Positions 25,783 to 34,027 of a stretch of 64,000 nt of DNA are shown here, one piece after another (within the stretch, counting starts at the first letter, position 1; each line of letters begins with the position of its first letter). Made by a program: the position numbers and the translations under genes. The notes under the pieces were generated by a model. That model did no database searches, was not told the origin of the DNA, and saw only the letters and a list, made by a program, of their open reading frames with translations. Source of the stretch: JBGPLJ01 sp035644395 (GTDB lineage: Bacteria; Pseudomonadota; Gammaproteobacteria; Steroidobacterales; Steroidobacteraceae); NCBI GenBank assembly GCA_035644395.1, contig DASQOR010000065.1, forward strand, positions 62,001 through 126,000. The letters are read 5' to 3'.

Positions 25783-27849
25783 ATGACCTGGGCCATGATC
25801 GCGACATCCGCCAATCGTTTCACCGCCGGGTTTCGACGCCGCATCACCTGGGCCGGCGTCGCGTTCATCGTCCTCATCATCGCGGCCGACGCGTACGAAG
25901 CCTGGCAGGATCATGCCGCCGCCGTCGCGCGCAGCCAGAGCACGCTCTCGGGCCTGAGCCGCGCGCTCGCCGGCCAGACGGCGCGCATGATCGAAGAGAT
26001 CGATGTCGCACTGGCGGACTACGCGGCCTGGAGTGCCTCGACGGCGGGCGAGGCCGCGACGGCGGATGAGCGCCGTGAGCGCCTGCGCCGGCGAGTCGCC
26101 GCGTTTCCCTTCGTGCATTCGGCGGCCGTCTTCGGCAGCGATGGCGCGATCCAGCTGACAAGCCGCAGCGCCGAGCCGGCCGACCTGAATGTCAGCCAGG
26201 GGCCGGCGTTCGCGATGCACCAGCGCGACGGAGCCGACCTGCTCTACATCAGCAAGCCCGTGGTCGGCCGCTCCGATCGCTACCTCACTTTTGCCCTCAG
26301 CCGTCGACTGGAGGATCCGCATGGGCACTTTGCGGGCGTAGTCGCGGCGCGCGTGGCTTTCGAGTACCTCACGCGCTTCTACGCGACCATCAACATCGGT
26401 GCGGATGCGTCGATCCGCCTGTTTCGGGACGATGGCGTGACGCTGGCGGAATATCCGGAGCGCACGGCGGGCCGCTCGCTCCTTGCGCGGCAGCGGATCG
26501 AGGGCTATCCGCTCGCGGTCGAGATGTCCTGGCCGCTCGCAAGCGCATTGCGGCCGTGGGTCGCGGAAGAGGAGGCGAGCGCGTTGCGCACGGCGACGCT
26601 TGCCCTGCTCGCGATCCTGCTGCTGATCGCCCTCAACCGGGCGCTCAGGCGACGGGATCTCGCGGACCTGAGGCGGCGCAACCTCGAGCGGCGCATCAGC
26701 GACCTGCGCAAGCACCAGGCCCTCGGCTCGCTCGCGGCCGCGACCGCGCACGACTTCAACAATGTGCTGAGCGCCATCGTCGGCAACGCGGAGCTGGCGC
26801 GCTCGGCGTGCCGCGACAGCGTGGAAGCGCAGGCATTGCTCGACCGGCTGCTCGCCGCCGCGGAGCGGGCGCGCCAGCTCGTGCGCCGCGTGCTCACGTT
26901 CGACCGCAATCGCAGCGTCACCTACGTACCGACGAACCTGGCGATGATCGTCCGCGAAGTGCTCGACCAGGTGCGGGCCACGCTGCCGCAGTCCATCCGG
27001 CTGATTGCGCCACCGGGATCCGGGCACGCCTGGATCCTCGGCGATGCCACCGAGATCTACCAGGTCGCGATGAACCTCTGCACGAATGCCGTGCAGGCCA
27101 TGCCGGCGGGCGGCGAGATCGAGGTGCGCATCGACACCGTCGACGTGCGGGAAGAGCGGTCGCTGCGCGCCGGCTTGCTGCGGCCCGGCCGCTGGTTGCG
27201 CCTCGCCGTAGCCGATGCCGGCGACGGGCTCGATCCAGCACAGCTCGAGCGCATATTCGAACCCTTCTTCACCACCAAGCGCGACAGCGCGGGCACCGGG
27301 ATCGGCCTTGCGGTCGTGCGCAACATCGTCAGCCGCATGGGGGGCGCACTCGACGTCGAGAGCGTGCCGGGGAGCGGTGCGCGCTTCCTCGTGTACTGGC
27401 CGCAGATCGTCGAAGTGCCGTCAACCGGCCGGGCCGTCAGGGACGTCGCGCGCGGGAACGGCGAGACCGTGCTCGTCGTCGACGACGACCCGGAGCTCGT
27501 GACGCTCGCGGAGGACCTCCTGGCGATGCTGGGCTACGAGCCGGTCGGCTTCAGTGACGGGCGCAGCGCGCTCGAAGCTTTTCGCAGGGATCCCGGCCGG
27601 TTCGATGCCGTCATCACGGATGAACGCATGCCGGCGCTTCGCGGCACCCTGCTGGCGCGTGCGATCCACGCGCTGCGCAGCGATGTGCCCGTCATCCTCA
27701 TGACCGGGCACCGCGAATCCGATCTCGACGCGAGGGCCGATGCGGCGGGCGTCGCACAGGTCATCGAGAAGCCGCTGCGCGCGCAGGACCTCGAACGGGC
27801 GCTCGATCGCGAGCTGCGCCGCGGCGGCTTCCCTGCCGCCGCCGGCTGA
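25783..27849 (+). CDS. Hybrid sensor histidine kinase with C-terminal receiver
   Basis: 688 residues. Membrane segments near 22-38 and 268-288 bracket a periplasmic sensor domain of the double-Cache/PDC kind. The kinase core has the phospho-acceptor His in ATAHDFNNVLSAIVGNAELA near residue 323, a HATPase domain (MNLCTNAVQAM N-box; ADAGDGLDPAQLERIFEPFFTTK; GTGIGLAVVRNIV) and a C-terminal receiver (about 560-685, acceptor Asp in VITDERMP). The HDFNN H-box is of the NtrB-like type usual for soluble-signal sensors. The start is uncertain: ATG at 25783 or at 25795, neither with a clear RBS. The upstream frame runs through the palindrome and the previous gene and is not used. Confidence 0.9.
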   Translation: MTWAMIATSANRFTAGFRRRITWAGVAFIVLIIAADAYEAWQDHAAAVARSQSTLSGLSRALAGQTARMIEEIDVALADYAAWSASTAGEAATADERRERLRRRVAAFPFVHSAAVFGSDGAIQLTSRSAEPADLNVSQGPAFAMHQRDGADLLYISKPVVGRSDRYLTFALSRRLEDPHGHFAGVVAARVAFEYLTRFYATINIGADASIRLFRDDGVTLAEYPERTAGRSLLARQRIEGYPLAVEMSWPLASALRPWVAEEEASALRTATLALLAILLLIALNRALRRRDLADLRRRNLERRISDLRKHQALGSLAAATAHDFNNVLSAIVGNAELARSACRDSVEAQALLDRLLAAAERARQLVRRVLTFDRNRSVTYVPTNLAMIVREVLDQVRATLPQSIRLIAPPGSGHAWILGDATEIYQVAMNLCTNAVQAMPAGGEIEVRIDTVDVREERSLRAGLLRPGRWLRLAVADAGDGLDPAQLERIFEPFFTTKRDSAGTGIGLAVVRNIVSRMGGALDVESVPGSGARFLVYWPQIVEVPSTGRAVRDVARGNGETVLVVDDDPELVTLAEDLLAMLGYEPVGFSDGRSALEAFRRDPGRFDAVITDERMPALRGTLLARAIHALRSDVPVILMTGHRESDLDARADAAGVAQVIEKPLRAQDLERALDRELRRGGFPAAAG

Positions 27850-27856
27850 GCCTCCT

Positions 27857-28429
27857 TCAGTTGCTCGCGCCGTCCGCGTCCGGTTGCGGGCCGTGGTGTT
27901 GCGACTTGCGCTCCGCGGCCGCCTGCTTCATCAAGTCGGGCAGACGGGCCTTCTGTTCGGGCGTCAGCACCGAGTAGACCTGGGTCCGCAGGGAACTCGC
28001 TTCCTGCACCATCGACGCGGCGAGCGCCTGGCTGTCCTTGGTCGCCCGCGCGACAGCCGCCGCGTACTGCGGATCGTCGGGCATCGTGCCCTGGAAAGTA
28101 TCGACCATGCTGCGCAGGCTCTCGTGCAGCTTCTGCATGCGGGGCCGCGCGTCCTCGAAAATGCCGTGCACGCTCTTCTTCTGTTCGTCGGTGAGATCGA
28201 GTTGCTTGAGCGCCGGGCCGAAGCCGCCGTCCATGCCGATGCCGAACGCATCGGGACGGTGGCCGAAGTTGCCGCCGTGATCGCCCCAGTGCCGATGCGG
28301 CTGATCCTGTGGGGTCGTCGTGGCAGGTTCATCCTGACTCAGCGCCGAGGTTTCATACGTGACCAGCACGCCGCCGCTCAGCAATGCGCCGAGCACGGCG
28401 TTACGCACCAGTTTCAGACGGGGATTCAT
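27857..28429 (-). CDS. Spy/CpxP-like periplasmic chaperone (LTXXQ motif)
   Basis: 190 residues. An N-terminal hydrophobic export signal (residues about 9-30) is followed by a His/Gly-rich stretch (HRHWGDHGGNFGHRPD) and a helical domain with the two family motifs LTDEQKK near 82 and LTPEQKARL near 160. Spy-like proteins are ATP-independent chaperones for misfolded periplasmic proteins; the His-rich segment might bind metal (inference). Start ATG at 28429 has a strong AAGGAG site; longer frames upstream have no signal peptide. It converges on the hybrid kinase, and its promoter region is shared with the outer-membrane protein gene. Confidence 0.85.
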   Translation of the reverse strand: MNPRLKLVRNAVLGALLSGGVLVTYETSALSQDEPATTTPQDQPHRHWGDHGGNFGHRPDAFGIGMDGGFGPALKQLDLTDEQKKSVHGIFEDARPRMQKLHESLRSMVDTFQGTMPDDPQYAAAVARATKDSQALAASMVQEASSLRTQVYSVLTPEQKARLPDLMKQAAAERKSQHHGPQPDADGASN

Positions 28430-28524
28430 GGAAGTTCTCCTTAGCGGGGGGACCGTAGAGCCAGGGATGCGAGGGGCGGTGGACCCGTCGCCGCCGTATT
28501 GGTTCACGCGGGCGCACGGCGGCG

Positions 28525-28536
28525 TTACATCTGTAA
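28525..28536. promoter_or_regulatory. Palindromic candidate operator TTACATCTGTAA
   Basis: A perfect 5-2-5 palindrome lies in the 189-bp divergent region between the Spy-like gene and the outer-membrane protein gene, about 95 bases before each start. TTACA-N-TGTAA half-sites resemble those reported for OmpR-family envelope and metal-stress regulators. The regulator at 24941 is a candidate binder, but this is inference from one site. Confidence 0.4.
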
Positions 28537-28618
28537 TGGAATGCCACGGGACCGAAACACGGTTGTAGCGGGCGCGGTCGAGCATGGCTCCACGGTCAAG
28601 TTACGAGGAGTTGCCCCC

Positions 28619-29410
28619 ATGCTGAAGAAATATGCCTTGCCGATGACCCTCGCCGGATTCTGCGCAACCCATGCCGTCGCGGCGTCGGCCGCCGATGACG
28701 GCCGCTGGTCGACGACGATCTGGGCTGGCGCGCTGTTCAACCCGGGCGGCACGATGCAGTTCGCCACCACCGGATCGATCGCCGATCTCGGTACGCTCGA
28801 CCCCGGCTTCGCGGATGAATCCGCATCGACGAGCATCCGGCGCCTGTCATTTCCCGACGTCTTTCGCGGCGGGGAGACGCTGGGCGCGGAATTCGCCTAT
28901 CACACCGGCGAGAGCCTGGAGCCGTTCGCGCGCGTGAGCTTCTCGCGCCTGAGCGGACGGCGCACGACGGTTGGCGACATCACGGCGGAAGCGCTCGCGA
29001 GCCCCGCAGCGATCAGCGTCAACTACGACGAATCGAATTCCGCGGCGCTGACGCTCGGCGCGAACTACTTCTTCGCCGAATCGGGCATCGTGCAGCCGTT
29101 CATCACGGGCTTCATCGGCGCCGATCACGCCGACGCGCTGCACGCCGACGTCGCGGTGGACAGCTTCGGGCATGACTTCGACCGGCAGACCGTCATCCCG
29201 AAGAACACGCGGTTCGTGGCGGGCCTGCAGGGCGGCGTCAGTTGCCGGCTCGGCCAGAGTTCGGATCTCAAGTTCTCGATCGGCGCCGAGCACGTGGCGG
29301 CGGATGACATCGAATCGACCTTCCTCGGGCCGGTCGGCGTGAGCGCCATCCGCATCGACCAGTCGCCATGGTCGTTTCCCGCGGAAATCGGCCTCAACTA
29401 CCGATTCTGA
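28619..29410 (+). CDS. Outer-membrane beta-barrel protein
   Basis: 263 residues with a signal peptide ending in VAASA near residue 24, alternating hydrophobic strands across the whole length, and a C-terminal LNYRF whose terminal Phe is the usual recognition signal for outer-membrane assembly. It resembles the OmpW/OprF-type small barrels in size but I do not recognise the family. Start ATG has a GAGGAG site nine bases upstream. It diverges from the Spy-like chaperone gene and shares its regulatory region. Confidence 0.75.
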   Translation: MLKKYALPMTLAGFCATHAVAASAADDGRWSTTIWAGALFNPGGTMQFATTGSIADLGTLDPGFADESASTSIRRLSFPDVFRGGETLGAEFAYHTGESLEPFARVSFSRLSGRRTTVGDITAEALASPAAISVNYDESNSAALTLGANYFFAESGIVQPFITGFIGADHADALHADVAVDSFGHDFDRQTVIPKNTRFVAGLQGGVSCRLGQSSDLKFSIGAEHVAADDIESTFLGPVGVSAIRIDQSPWSFPAEIGLNYRF

Positions 29411-29412
29411 CT

Positions 29413-29493
29413 TTGTCCGGCACGCGCGGTGTTGCAAGCCTGGGTGCCCCCCTCCCAGCTGGCTGATCTCCCCAGCGCCCGCGTGCCGGACAA
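29413..29493. repeat. Inverted repeat, 14-bp arms with 53-base interior
   Basis: TTGTCCGGCACGCG at 29413-29426 is the exact reverse complement of 29480-29493. A smaller stem (CTGGG/CCCAG) lies inside. It starts two bases after the outer-membrane gene's stop and ends 22 bases before the next start. It could act as a terminator or processing hairpin, or be a small mobile palindrome. No T-run follows. Confidence 0.55.
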
Positions 29494-29515
29494 CCCCTGC
29501 CGGGAGTGCACGACC

Positions 29516-29728
29516 ATGATGATGAATCTGACGACGGATAGCGGCGCCGCCAGCGACAGCAGCTGGCGCACCGCGGTGCTCGAAGTGCATCAGGCGCAAA
29601 CGCGCTACCTCGCCCTGCTCGAAGCGGACGTTGCGGAGGATCGCGATCTCGAGCTCGCATGGCTCGCCCTCTGGCGCGCCGAGCAGCGACGCGACAGCCT
29701 GATGGGATCAGGCGACGGCGGGACCTGA
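29516..29728 (+). CDS. Hypothetical small protein (70 residues)
   Basis: 70 residues, acidic and helical (VLEVHQAQTRYLALLEADVAEDRDLELAWLALWRAEQRR split by charged turns), no signal peptide, no known motif. Three consecutive ATG codons begin the frame and GGGAG lies about ten bases upstream. High GC at third positions favours real coding. Its 3' end overlaps the convergent aldo/keto reductase gene by 21 bases. I do not recognise it. Confidence 0.55.
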   Translation: MMMNLTTDSGAASDSSWRTAVLEVHQAQTRYLALLEADVAEDRDLELAWLALWRAEQRRDSLMGSGDGGT

Positions 29729-30709
29729 ACTCAAGTCGATGGAGCGCAGTTCTTCCGCCGTGAACGCGGGGGCGCAGAGCGCGCCGACGGCATCCTCGAT
29801 CTGCGCCACGCGGCTCGCGCCGATGAGCGCCGAGGTCATCTGCGGATGGCGCAGCACCCACGCGAGCGCGAGTTGTGCGAGCGTCTGGCCGCGCGCCTTG
29901 GCAAGCGCATCGAGCTTGCGCACGCTCGCGAGCTTTGCCTCGGTGATGTGCGCGGGCCGCAGGAATCCGTGGCTCTTCGATGCGCGCGATCCTTCCGGAA
30001 TGCCGCGCAGATACTTGTCGGTGAGCAAGCCCTGCGCAAGCGGCGAGAAGGCGATGCAGCCGACGCCCTCCGTACCAAGCGTCTCGAGCAAGCCGTCTTC
30101 GATCCAGCGATTGAAGAGGCTGTACGAGGGCTGATGGATGAGGCAAGGCGTGCCGAGCGAGCGCAGGATGGCCGCCGCCCGGCGGGTCTCGTCGGGCCGG
30201 TAGTTTGAAATCCCGGCGTACAGCGCGCGGCCGCTGCGCACGGCGTAGTCGAGCGCGCCCATCGTTTCCTCGAGCGGCGTCTCGGGGTCCGGGCGGTGGT
30301 GATAGAAGATATCGACGTACTTGAGTCCCATGCGCTCGAGGCTCTGGTCGAGGCTCGCGATGAGGTACTTGCGCGAGCCCCATTCCCCATAGGGTCCGGG
30401 CCACATGAGGTAGCCCGCTTTCGAGGAGACGATGAGCTCGTCGCGATGGGCCTTCAGCTCCGTCGCGAGGATGCGGCCGAAGTTCAATTCCGCGGAACCT
30501 GGCGGCGGCCCATAGTTGTTTGCGAGATCGAAGTGCGTGATGCCGAGATCGAAGGCGCGGCGCACGAGCGCGCGGCCGTTCTCGAAGTCGTCGACGCCGC
30601 CGAAGTTGTGCCACAGGCCCAGCGAAATGGCCGGCAGCTTCAGGCCACTGCGTCCGCAGCGGTTGTAACGCATGGTGGCGTATCGGGTATCGGCCGGCGT
30701 GTGAGGCAT
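29708..30709 (-). CDS. gpr: Aldo/keto reductase, L-glyceraldehyde-3-phosphate reductase type
   Basis: 333 residues closely following E. coli YghZ (Gpr): the N-terminal YNRCGRSGLKLPAISLGLWHNFG, ITHFDLANNYGPPPGSAE near residue 53 (catalytic Tyr and Asp), SSKAGYLMWPGPYG, and the NADPH-binding end LIGASRVAQIEDAV. It reduces L-glyceraldehyde-3-phosphate and similar toxic aldehydes in the cytoplasm. I chose the ATG at 30709 because YghZ-like proteins begin about 12 residues before this conserved region. Confidence 0.9.
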   Translation of the reverse strand: MPHTPADTRYATMRYNRCGRSGLKLPAISLGLWHNFGGVDDFENGRALVRRAFDLGITHFDLANNYGPPPGSAELNFGRILATELKAHRDELIVSSKAGYLMWPGPYGEWGSRKYLIASLDQSLERMGLKYVDIFYHHRPDPETPLEETMGALDYAVRSGRALYAGISNYRPDETRRAAAILRSLGTPCLIHQPSYSLFNRWIEDGLLETLGTEGVGCIAFSPLAQGLLTDKYLRGIPEGSRASKSHGFLRPAHITEAKLASVRKLDALAKARGQTLAQLALAWVLRHPQMTSALIGASRVAQIEDAVGALCAPAFTAEELRSIDLSSGPAVA

Positions 30710-30757
30710 GCAGTGAGCGACCCTAGCATACGGTTGGCTACCGGCGCCGACGCTCTT

Positions 30758-30787
30758 TTGACAGCCGATCGTTGCCGCCGTGACAAT
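30758..30787 (+). promoter_or_regulatory. Predicted sigma-70 promoter of the FKBP gene
   Basis: Consensus TTGACA at 30758-30763 and GACAAT (four of six) at 30782-30787 with an 18-base spacer. The predicted start lies about 28 bases before the chosen ATG, which argues against the in-frame GTG at 30780. Confidence 0.55.
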
Positions 30788-30821
30788 GGCCGCCCTCTCA
30801 TCATCCCGTGTGTGTGTCCCA

Positions 30822-31583
30822 ATGAAAATCCGCGCCCTCGGTATCCTGTGGCTTGCCGCGATCTGCGGCAGCCTGATTGCTTCGGCCGACGAACCCGCGG
30901 CCAAACCGGCGACGCCTGCCCCAGCAACCGCACCGGCCGCTGGCGCGAATCCAGCGGCGCCCGTCGCGGCGACACCGCCGAACGGTCCGCTGACCGACGC
31001 CCAGGCGAGCTATCAGATTGGCCTCTCGCTCGGCGAACAGCTGTCGAAGGTCGGGATCACACCGGACGCCCTGAAGACCGAGGAGCTCGCGCGCGGTGTG
31101 CGCGACGCGCTGCGCGGCGCGACGATGAAGCCCGAGGTCGGCGCCAAGGTGAACGACTGGGTCATGGCGCAGCACGAGTCGCTGGGCAAGCGCAACGTCG
31201 TGGCGGCGCAGAAATTTCTCGCCGACAACGGCAAGCTGCCGGGCATCGTGACGACGAGTTCGGGCCTTGAATACAAGATCGTGAAACCGGGCGCCGGCAC
31301 GTCGCCGAAGCCAACCGACGAAGTGACCGTTCACTACCGCGGCACCTTGCTGAACGGCAGTGAATTCGACAGCTCCTACAAGCGCGGGCAGCCGGCGGTC
31401 TTCCCGGTGAACGGCGTCATCAAGGGCTGGCAGGAAGCGCTCGTCCTCATGAAACCGGGCGCGAAGTGGAAACTCTACGTGCCGCCGGCGCTCGCCTACG
31501 ACATGAACGACAAGCCCGGCATTCCGCCGGGATCGGCGTTGGTTTTTGACGTCGAACTCATCAGCGTCGGCGCCAAGCCGTAG
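30822..31583 (+). CDS. Exported FKBP-type peptidyl-prolyl isomerase
   Basis: 253 residues. A signal peptide (to about residue 22) and an Ala/Pro-rich linker are followed by an N-terminal dimerisation domain (ASYQIGLSLGEQLSKVG near 65), a long helix, and the C-terminal FKBP domain (EVTVHYRGTLLNGSEFDSSY near 168, PPALAYDMNDKPGIPPGSALVFDVEL at the end, aromatic binding pocket conserved). This is the Mip/FkpA layout: a periplasmic dimeric foldase and chaperone. A short hairpin (GCAATCT/AGATTGC, 31607-31624) follows and may end the transcript. Confidence 0.92.
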   Translation: MKIRALGILWLAAICGSLIASADEPAAKPATPAPATAPAAGANPAAPVAATPPNGPLTDAQASYQIGLSLGEQLSKVGITPDALKTEELARGVRDALRGATMKPEVGAKVNDWVMAQHESLGKRNVVAAQKFLADNGKLPGIVTTSSGLEYKIVKPGAGTSPKPTDEVTVHYRGTLLNGSEFDSSYKRGQPAVFPVNGVIKGWQEALVLMKPGAKWKLYVPPALAYDMNDKPGIPPGSALVFDVELISVGAKP

Positions 31584-31606
31584 CGAGACGACATCACGAA
31601 ACGCGC

Positions 31607-31624
31607 GCAATCTTTTCAGATTGC
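31607..31624 (+). terminator. Candidate terminator after the FKBP gene
   Basis: A 7-bp perfect stem GCAATCT-TTTC-AGATTGC is followed by TCGTGTTTTCATT. The U-tract is interrupted, so termination may be weak. The gap 31584-31765 is clearly more AT-rich than the surroundings and should also contain the promoter of the next gene, but no convincing -35/-10 pair stands out. Confidence 0.45.
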
Positions 31625-31765
31625 TCGTGTTTTCATTGCCGATTTAACAATAGATTGTTGCCACCGCAACAAAAATAGCTGCGCAGTTCCGGCGCAACTC
31701 ATTCATCATCTTTCTGTCAACGGCATCTCGAAGAATGCCGCATCGCGGATAACAGGGAAGGGTGA

Positions 31766-32446
31766 ATGGCTCGCCTTCAGAGTCTCACGTTCAAGCGATT
31801 GATGGATGAGTCGGAGCAGGCGCTCTGGCGCGCGGACTGCCTGCCGGACTACTACCGCTTGCCGATTCGCCAGGTGCTCGACGATTGCGTGCGCTATCGC
31901 AGCTGGGAAGTGAGCCATGCGCGCCTGATGCGCCAGGCGGCGCACGCCGCGCAGCCCATCGGCCAGGCATTCGCGCTGCGCGAGACGACGGTGCACATGA
32001 TCCATCGCCGCGGACTCTTCGATTACCTGCGCACGCACGACGTGCGCGGCGCCGCGCGCGAGCGCTTGTTCGAAGTTTTCTACGGCCCGATGGATTTTCG
32101 CGCGGCCGTGCTCTGCGAGCATCGGCAGTATCTGCTGGCCGCTTCGAGCGGCTACTGCGGCGAAGTGCTGGTCGATTCGATTCACGACAGCCGCGGCCTC
32201 GGCATGCTCGACCGCTATGAAGAGGTCTATCGGGACTACTTCGAGGTCTTCGGCCGCTTCGTGACCGCCGAGGTCACGGGCGAACACGATCTCGTTGCGG
32301 TGCTGCGTCCCGCCATGCTGAAGCAACGTGCGGCGACCGACCGGTTGCGGGCACAGATCCTCACGCAAGGTCACGTGAAGCAGTTCGGGGGCCAGTCCGT
32401 CGCGAGGCCGCAGCGCGCCTTCATGGGCGCGCAAGCCGCCGGCTGA
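31766..32446 (+). CDS. Conserved-looking hypothetical protein (226 residues)
   Basis: 226 residues, no signal peptide or membrane segment, mostly helical, rich in Arg, Tyr and Leu. Start ATG has GGAAGG eight bases upstream. Sequence marks include YYRLPIRQVLDDCVRYRSW near residue 29, the MIHRRGLFDYLRTHDVRG segment near 78 and a basic C-terminus. I recognise no domain. The upstream AT-rich 180 bases suggest it is expressed on its own, and the next gene points the other way. Confidence 0.65.
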   Translation: MARLQSLTFKRLMDESEQALWRADCLPDYYRLPIRQVLDDCVRYRSWEVSHARLMRQAAHAAQPIGQAFALRETTVHMIHRRGLFDYLRTHDVRGAARERLFEVFYGPMDFRAAVLCEHRQYLLAASSGYCGEVLVDSIHDSRGLGMLDRYEEVYRDYFEVFGRFVTAEVTGEHDLVAVLRPAMLKQRAATDRLRAQILTQGHVKQFGGQSVARPQRAFMGAQAAG

Positions 32447-32450
32447 GCGC

Positions 32451-33965
32451 CTATTCCGCCGGTACCGCGCGTTCGGCGGCCCAGGCTCGCAGCGAATTCA
32501 CCTGCTCGGCCATGATCACCGATAGCGGCCTGGTCGCCGCGAGTTCCGCCGCGACGTGCCGGGCGCAAGGCTCTTCCTTGCGCGCCCGCGCCGAGTAGAG
32601 CGCCGCAACGACCGCTTGCTCGAGCTCTGCGCCCGAAAAGCCGTCGGAGCGTGCGACGAGCGCGCCGACCTCGGCAGGCTCGAGCTTGAGCCCGCGCTTC
32701 TCCGCATGCAGCTTGATGATGCGCTCGCGCGCCGCCGCCGTCGGCAGGTCGACGAAGAAGATCTCGTCGAAACGGCCCTTGCGAATGAGCTCGGGCGGCA
32801 GCGCCGCGATATCGTTGGCGGTCGCGACGACGAAGACGTGGCTCTTCTTGTCGGCGAGCCAGGTCAGGAGCGTGCCGAGCACGCGTTTCGAGGTGCCGCT
32901 GTCGCCTTCGCCGGCGGCGACGCCCTTCTCGATCTCATCGAGCCACAGCACGCAAGGCGCCATGGAATCGGCCGTCGCCAGCGTGTCGCGCAGGTTCCGT
33001 TCCGACTCGCCGTGCCATTTCGTGTAGAGCGCACCGAAATCGAGGCGCAGCAGCGGCACGCGATAGGCGCCGGCCGCGGCGCGCGCCACGAGGCTCTTGC
33101 CGCAGCCCTGCACGCCCAGCAGGAGGATGCCCTTGGGGGCGTCGAGATCGGTCGAACGCCCCTCGAAGGCAGGGCGCCGGTCCTCGAGCCATTGCTTGAG
33201 CCGCGCGAGGCCGCCGACGTCGGCGAACGCCGCCGTGTCGTGCTCGAAGGTCACGGCGCCGCTGCGATTGAGCACGCGGTACTTCGCTTCCATCAGTGCG
33301 GGCAGGTCCGCATGCGACAGCATGCCGTCGTCGAAGATCGCCTTGCGCACGAGCCGCCGGGTATCGCTCGTATTGAGCCCGGAGAGATTTTCGACGATGA
33401 GTTCGAGCGCCCTGGGGTCCGCCGTCACCTTGGCGTCCTGGTTTACCGCGCGCCATTCGTCGGCGACCGACTGCACGATCCGGCGCCGCTCGTCCCGCGT
33501 GGGCACCGAGATCTCGAAGTAGGCGCTGAAGTGCTCGAGTTCGGCCGGCAGCTTCACCTCATAGCTCACGAACATGATGGTGCGGGCCACGCGGTCGTAG
33601 CCGAGGCACACGTCCTTGATCAGGCGGACATTCGAGGGATCGTCGAGATACGGGTGGAAGTCGAGCAGCACGAAGACGCCCGGCTTGTCGATGGCCCGGA
33701 TGTGCTTCAGCACCTCCTGGGGCGGGGCGTTCATGTGCTGCGGACCGCCGAGGTTCATGTCGAGCCGCTCGAGGCCGTCGGTCACCGTCCACTTGTAGAT
33801 CGGCATCACCAGCGGGCGTGCGAGCCGCGGGGCGAGCGGCTTCAGGATCTCGAGCAGGCGCACTTCATCGCGGCTTTCCACCACGATGAGCGGAATGCGC
33901 GACCGCAGGACGATTTCGAGCTCGTGGGCGGTATCGGTGGCCGGTGTCGGCTGGGTGGCGGGCAT
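32451..33965 (-). CDS. AAA+ ATPase, Ycf46-like
   Basis: 504 residues. The N-terminal half (about 10-200) is the Ycf46-type domain (IPLIVVESRDEVRLLEIL, FVLLDFHPYLDDP); the AAA domain follows with Walker A GVQGCGKS at 284-291, Walker B VLWLDEIEKG near 340, sensor region VVATANDIAALPPELIRKGRFDEIFF and a helical lid. The arginine-finger segment is intact. Ycf46 proteins are poorly understood; cyanobacterial ones have been linked to inorganic carbon use. Nothing in the immediate context fixes the role: an unknown gene lies downstream and a divergent decarboxylase upstream. Confidence 0.85.
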   Translation of the reverse strand: MPATQPTPATDTAHELEIVLRSRIPLIVVESRDEVRLLEILKPLAPRLARPLVMPIYKWTVTDGLERLDMNLGGPQHMNAPPQEVLKHIRAIDKPGVFVLLDFHPYLDDPSNVRLIKDVCLGYDRVARTIMFVSYEVKLPAELEHFSAYFEISVPTRDERRRIVQSVADEWRAVNQDAKVTADPRALELIVENLSGLNTSDTRRLVRKAIFDDGMLSHADLPALMEAKYRVLNRSGAVTFEHDTAAFADVGGLARLKQWLEDRRPAFEGRSTDLDAPKGILLLGVQGCGKSLVARAAAGAYRVPLLRLDFGALYTKWHGESERNLRDTLATADSMAPCVLWLDEIEKGVAAGEGDSGTSKRVLGTLLTWLADKKSHVFVVATANDIAALPPELIRKGRFDEIFFVDLPTAAARERIIKLHAEKRGLKLEPAEVGALVARSDGFSGAELEQAVVAALYSARARKEEPCARHVAAELAATRPLSVIMAEQVNSLRAWAAERAVPAE

Positions 33966-34027
33966 GCGGGAGCGAACTCTACCATCTACCCATGCGCGCC
34001 GCGTTTTCCTAGAATGCCGACTCCTCC

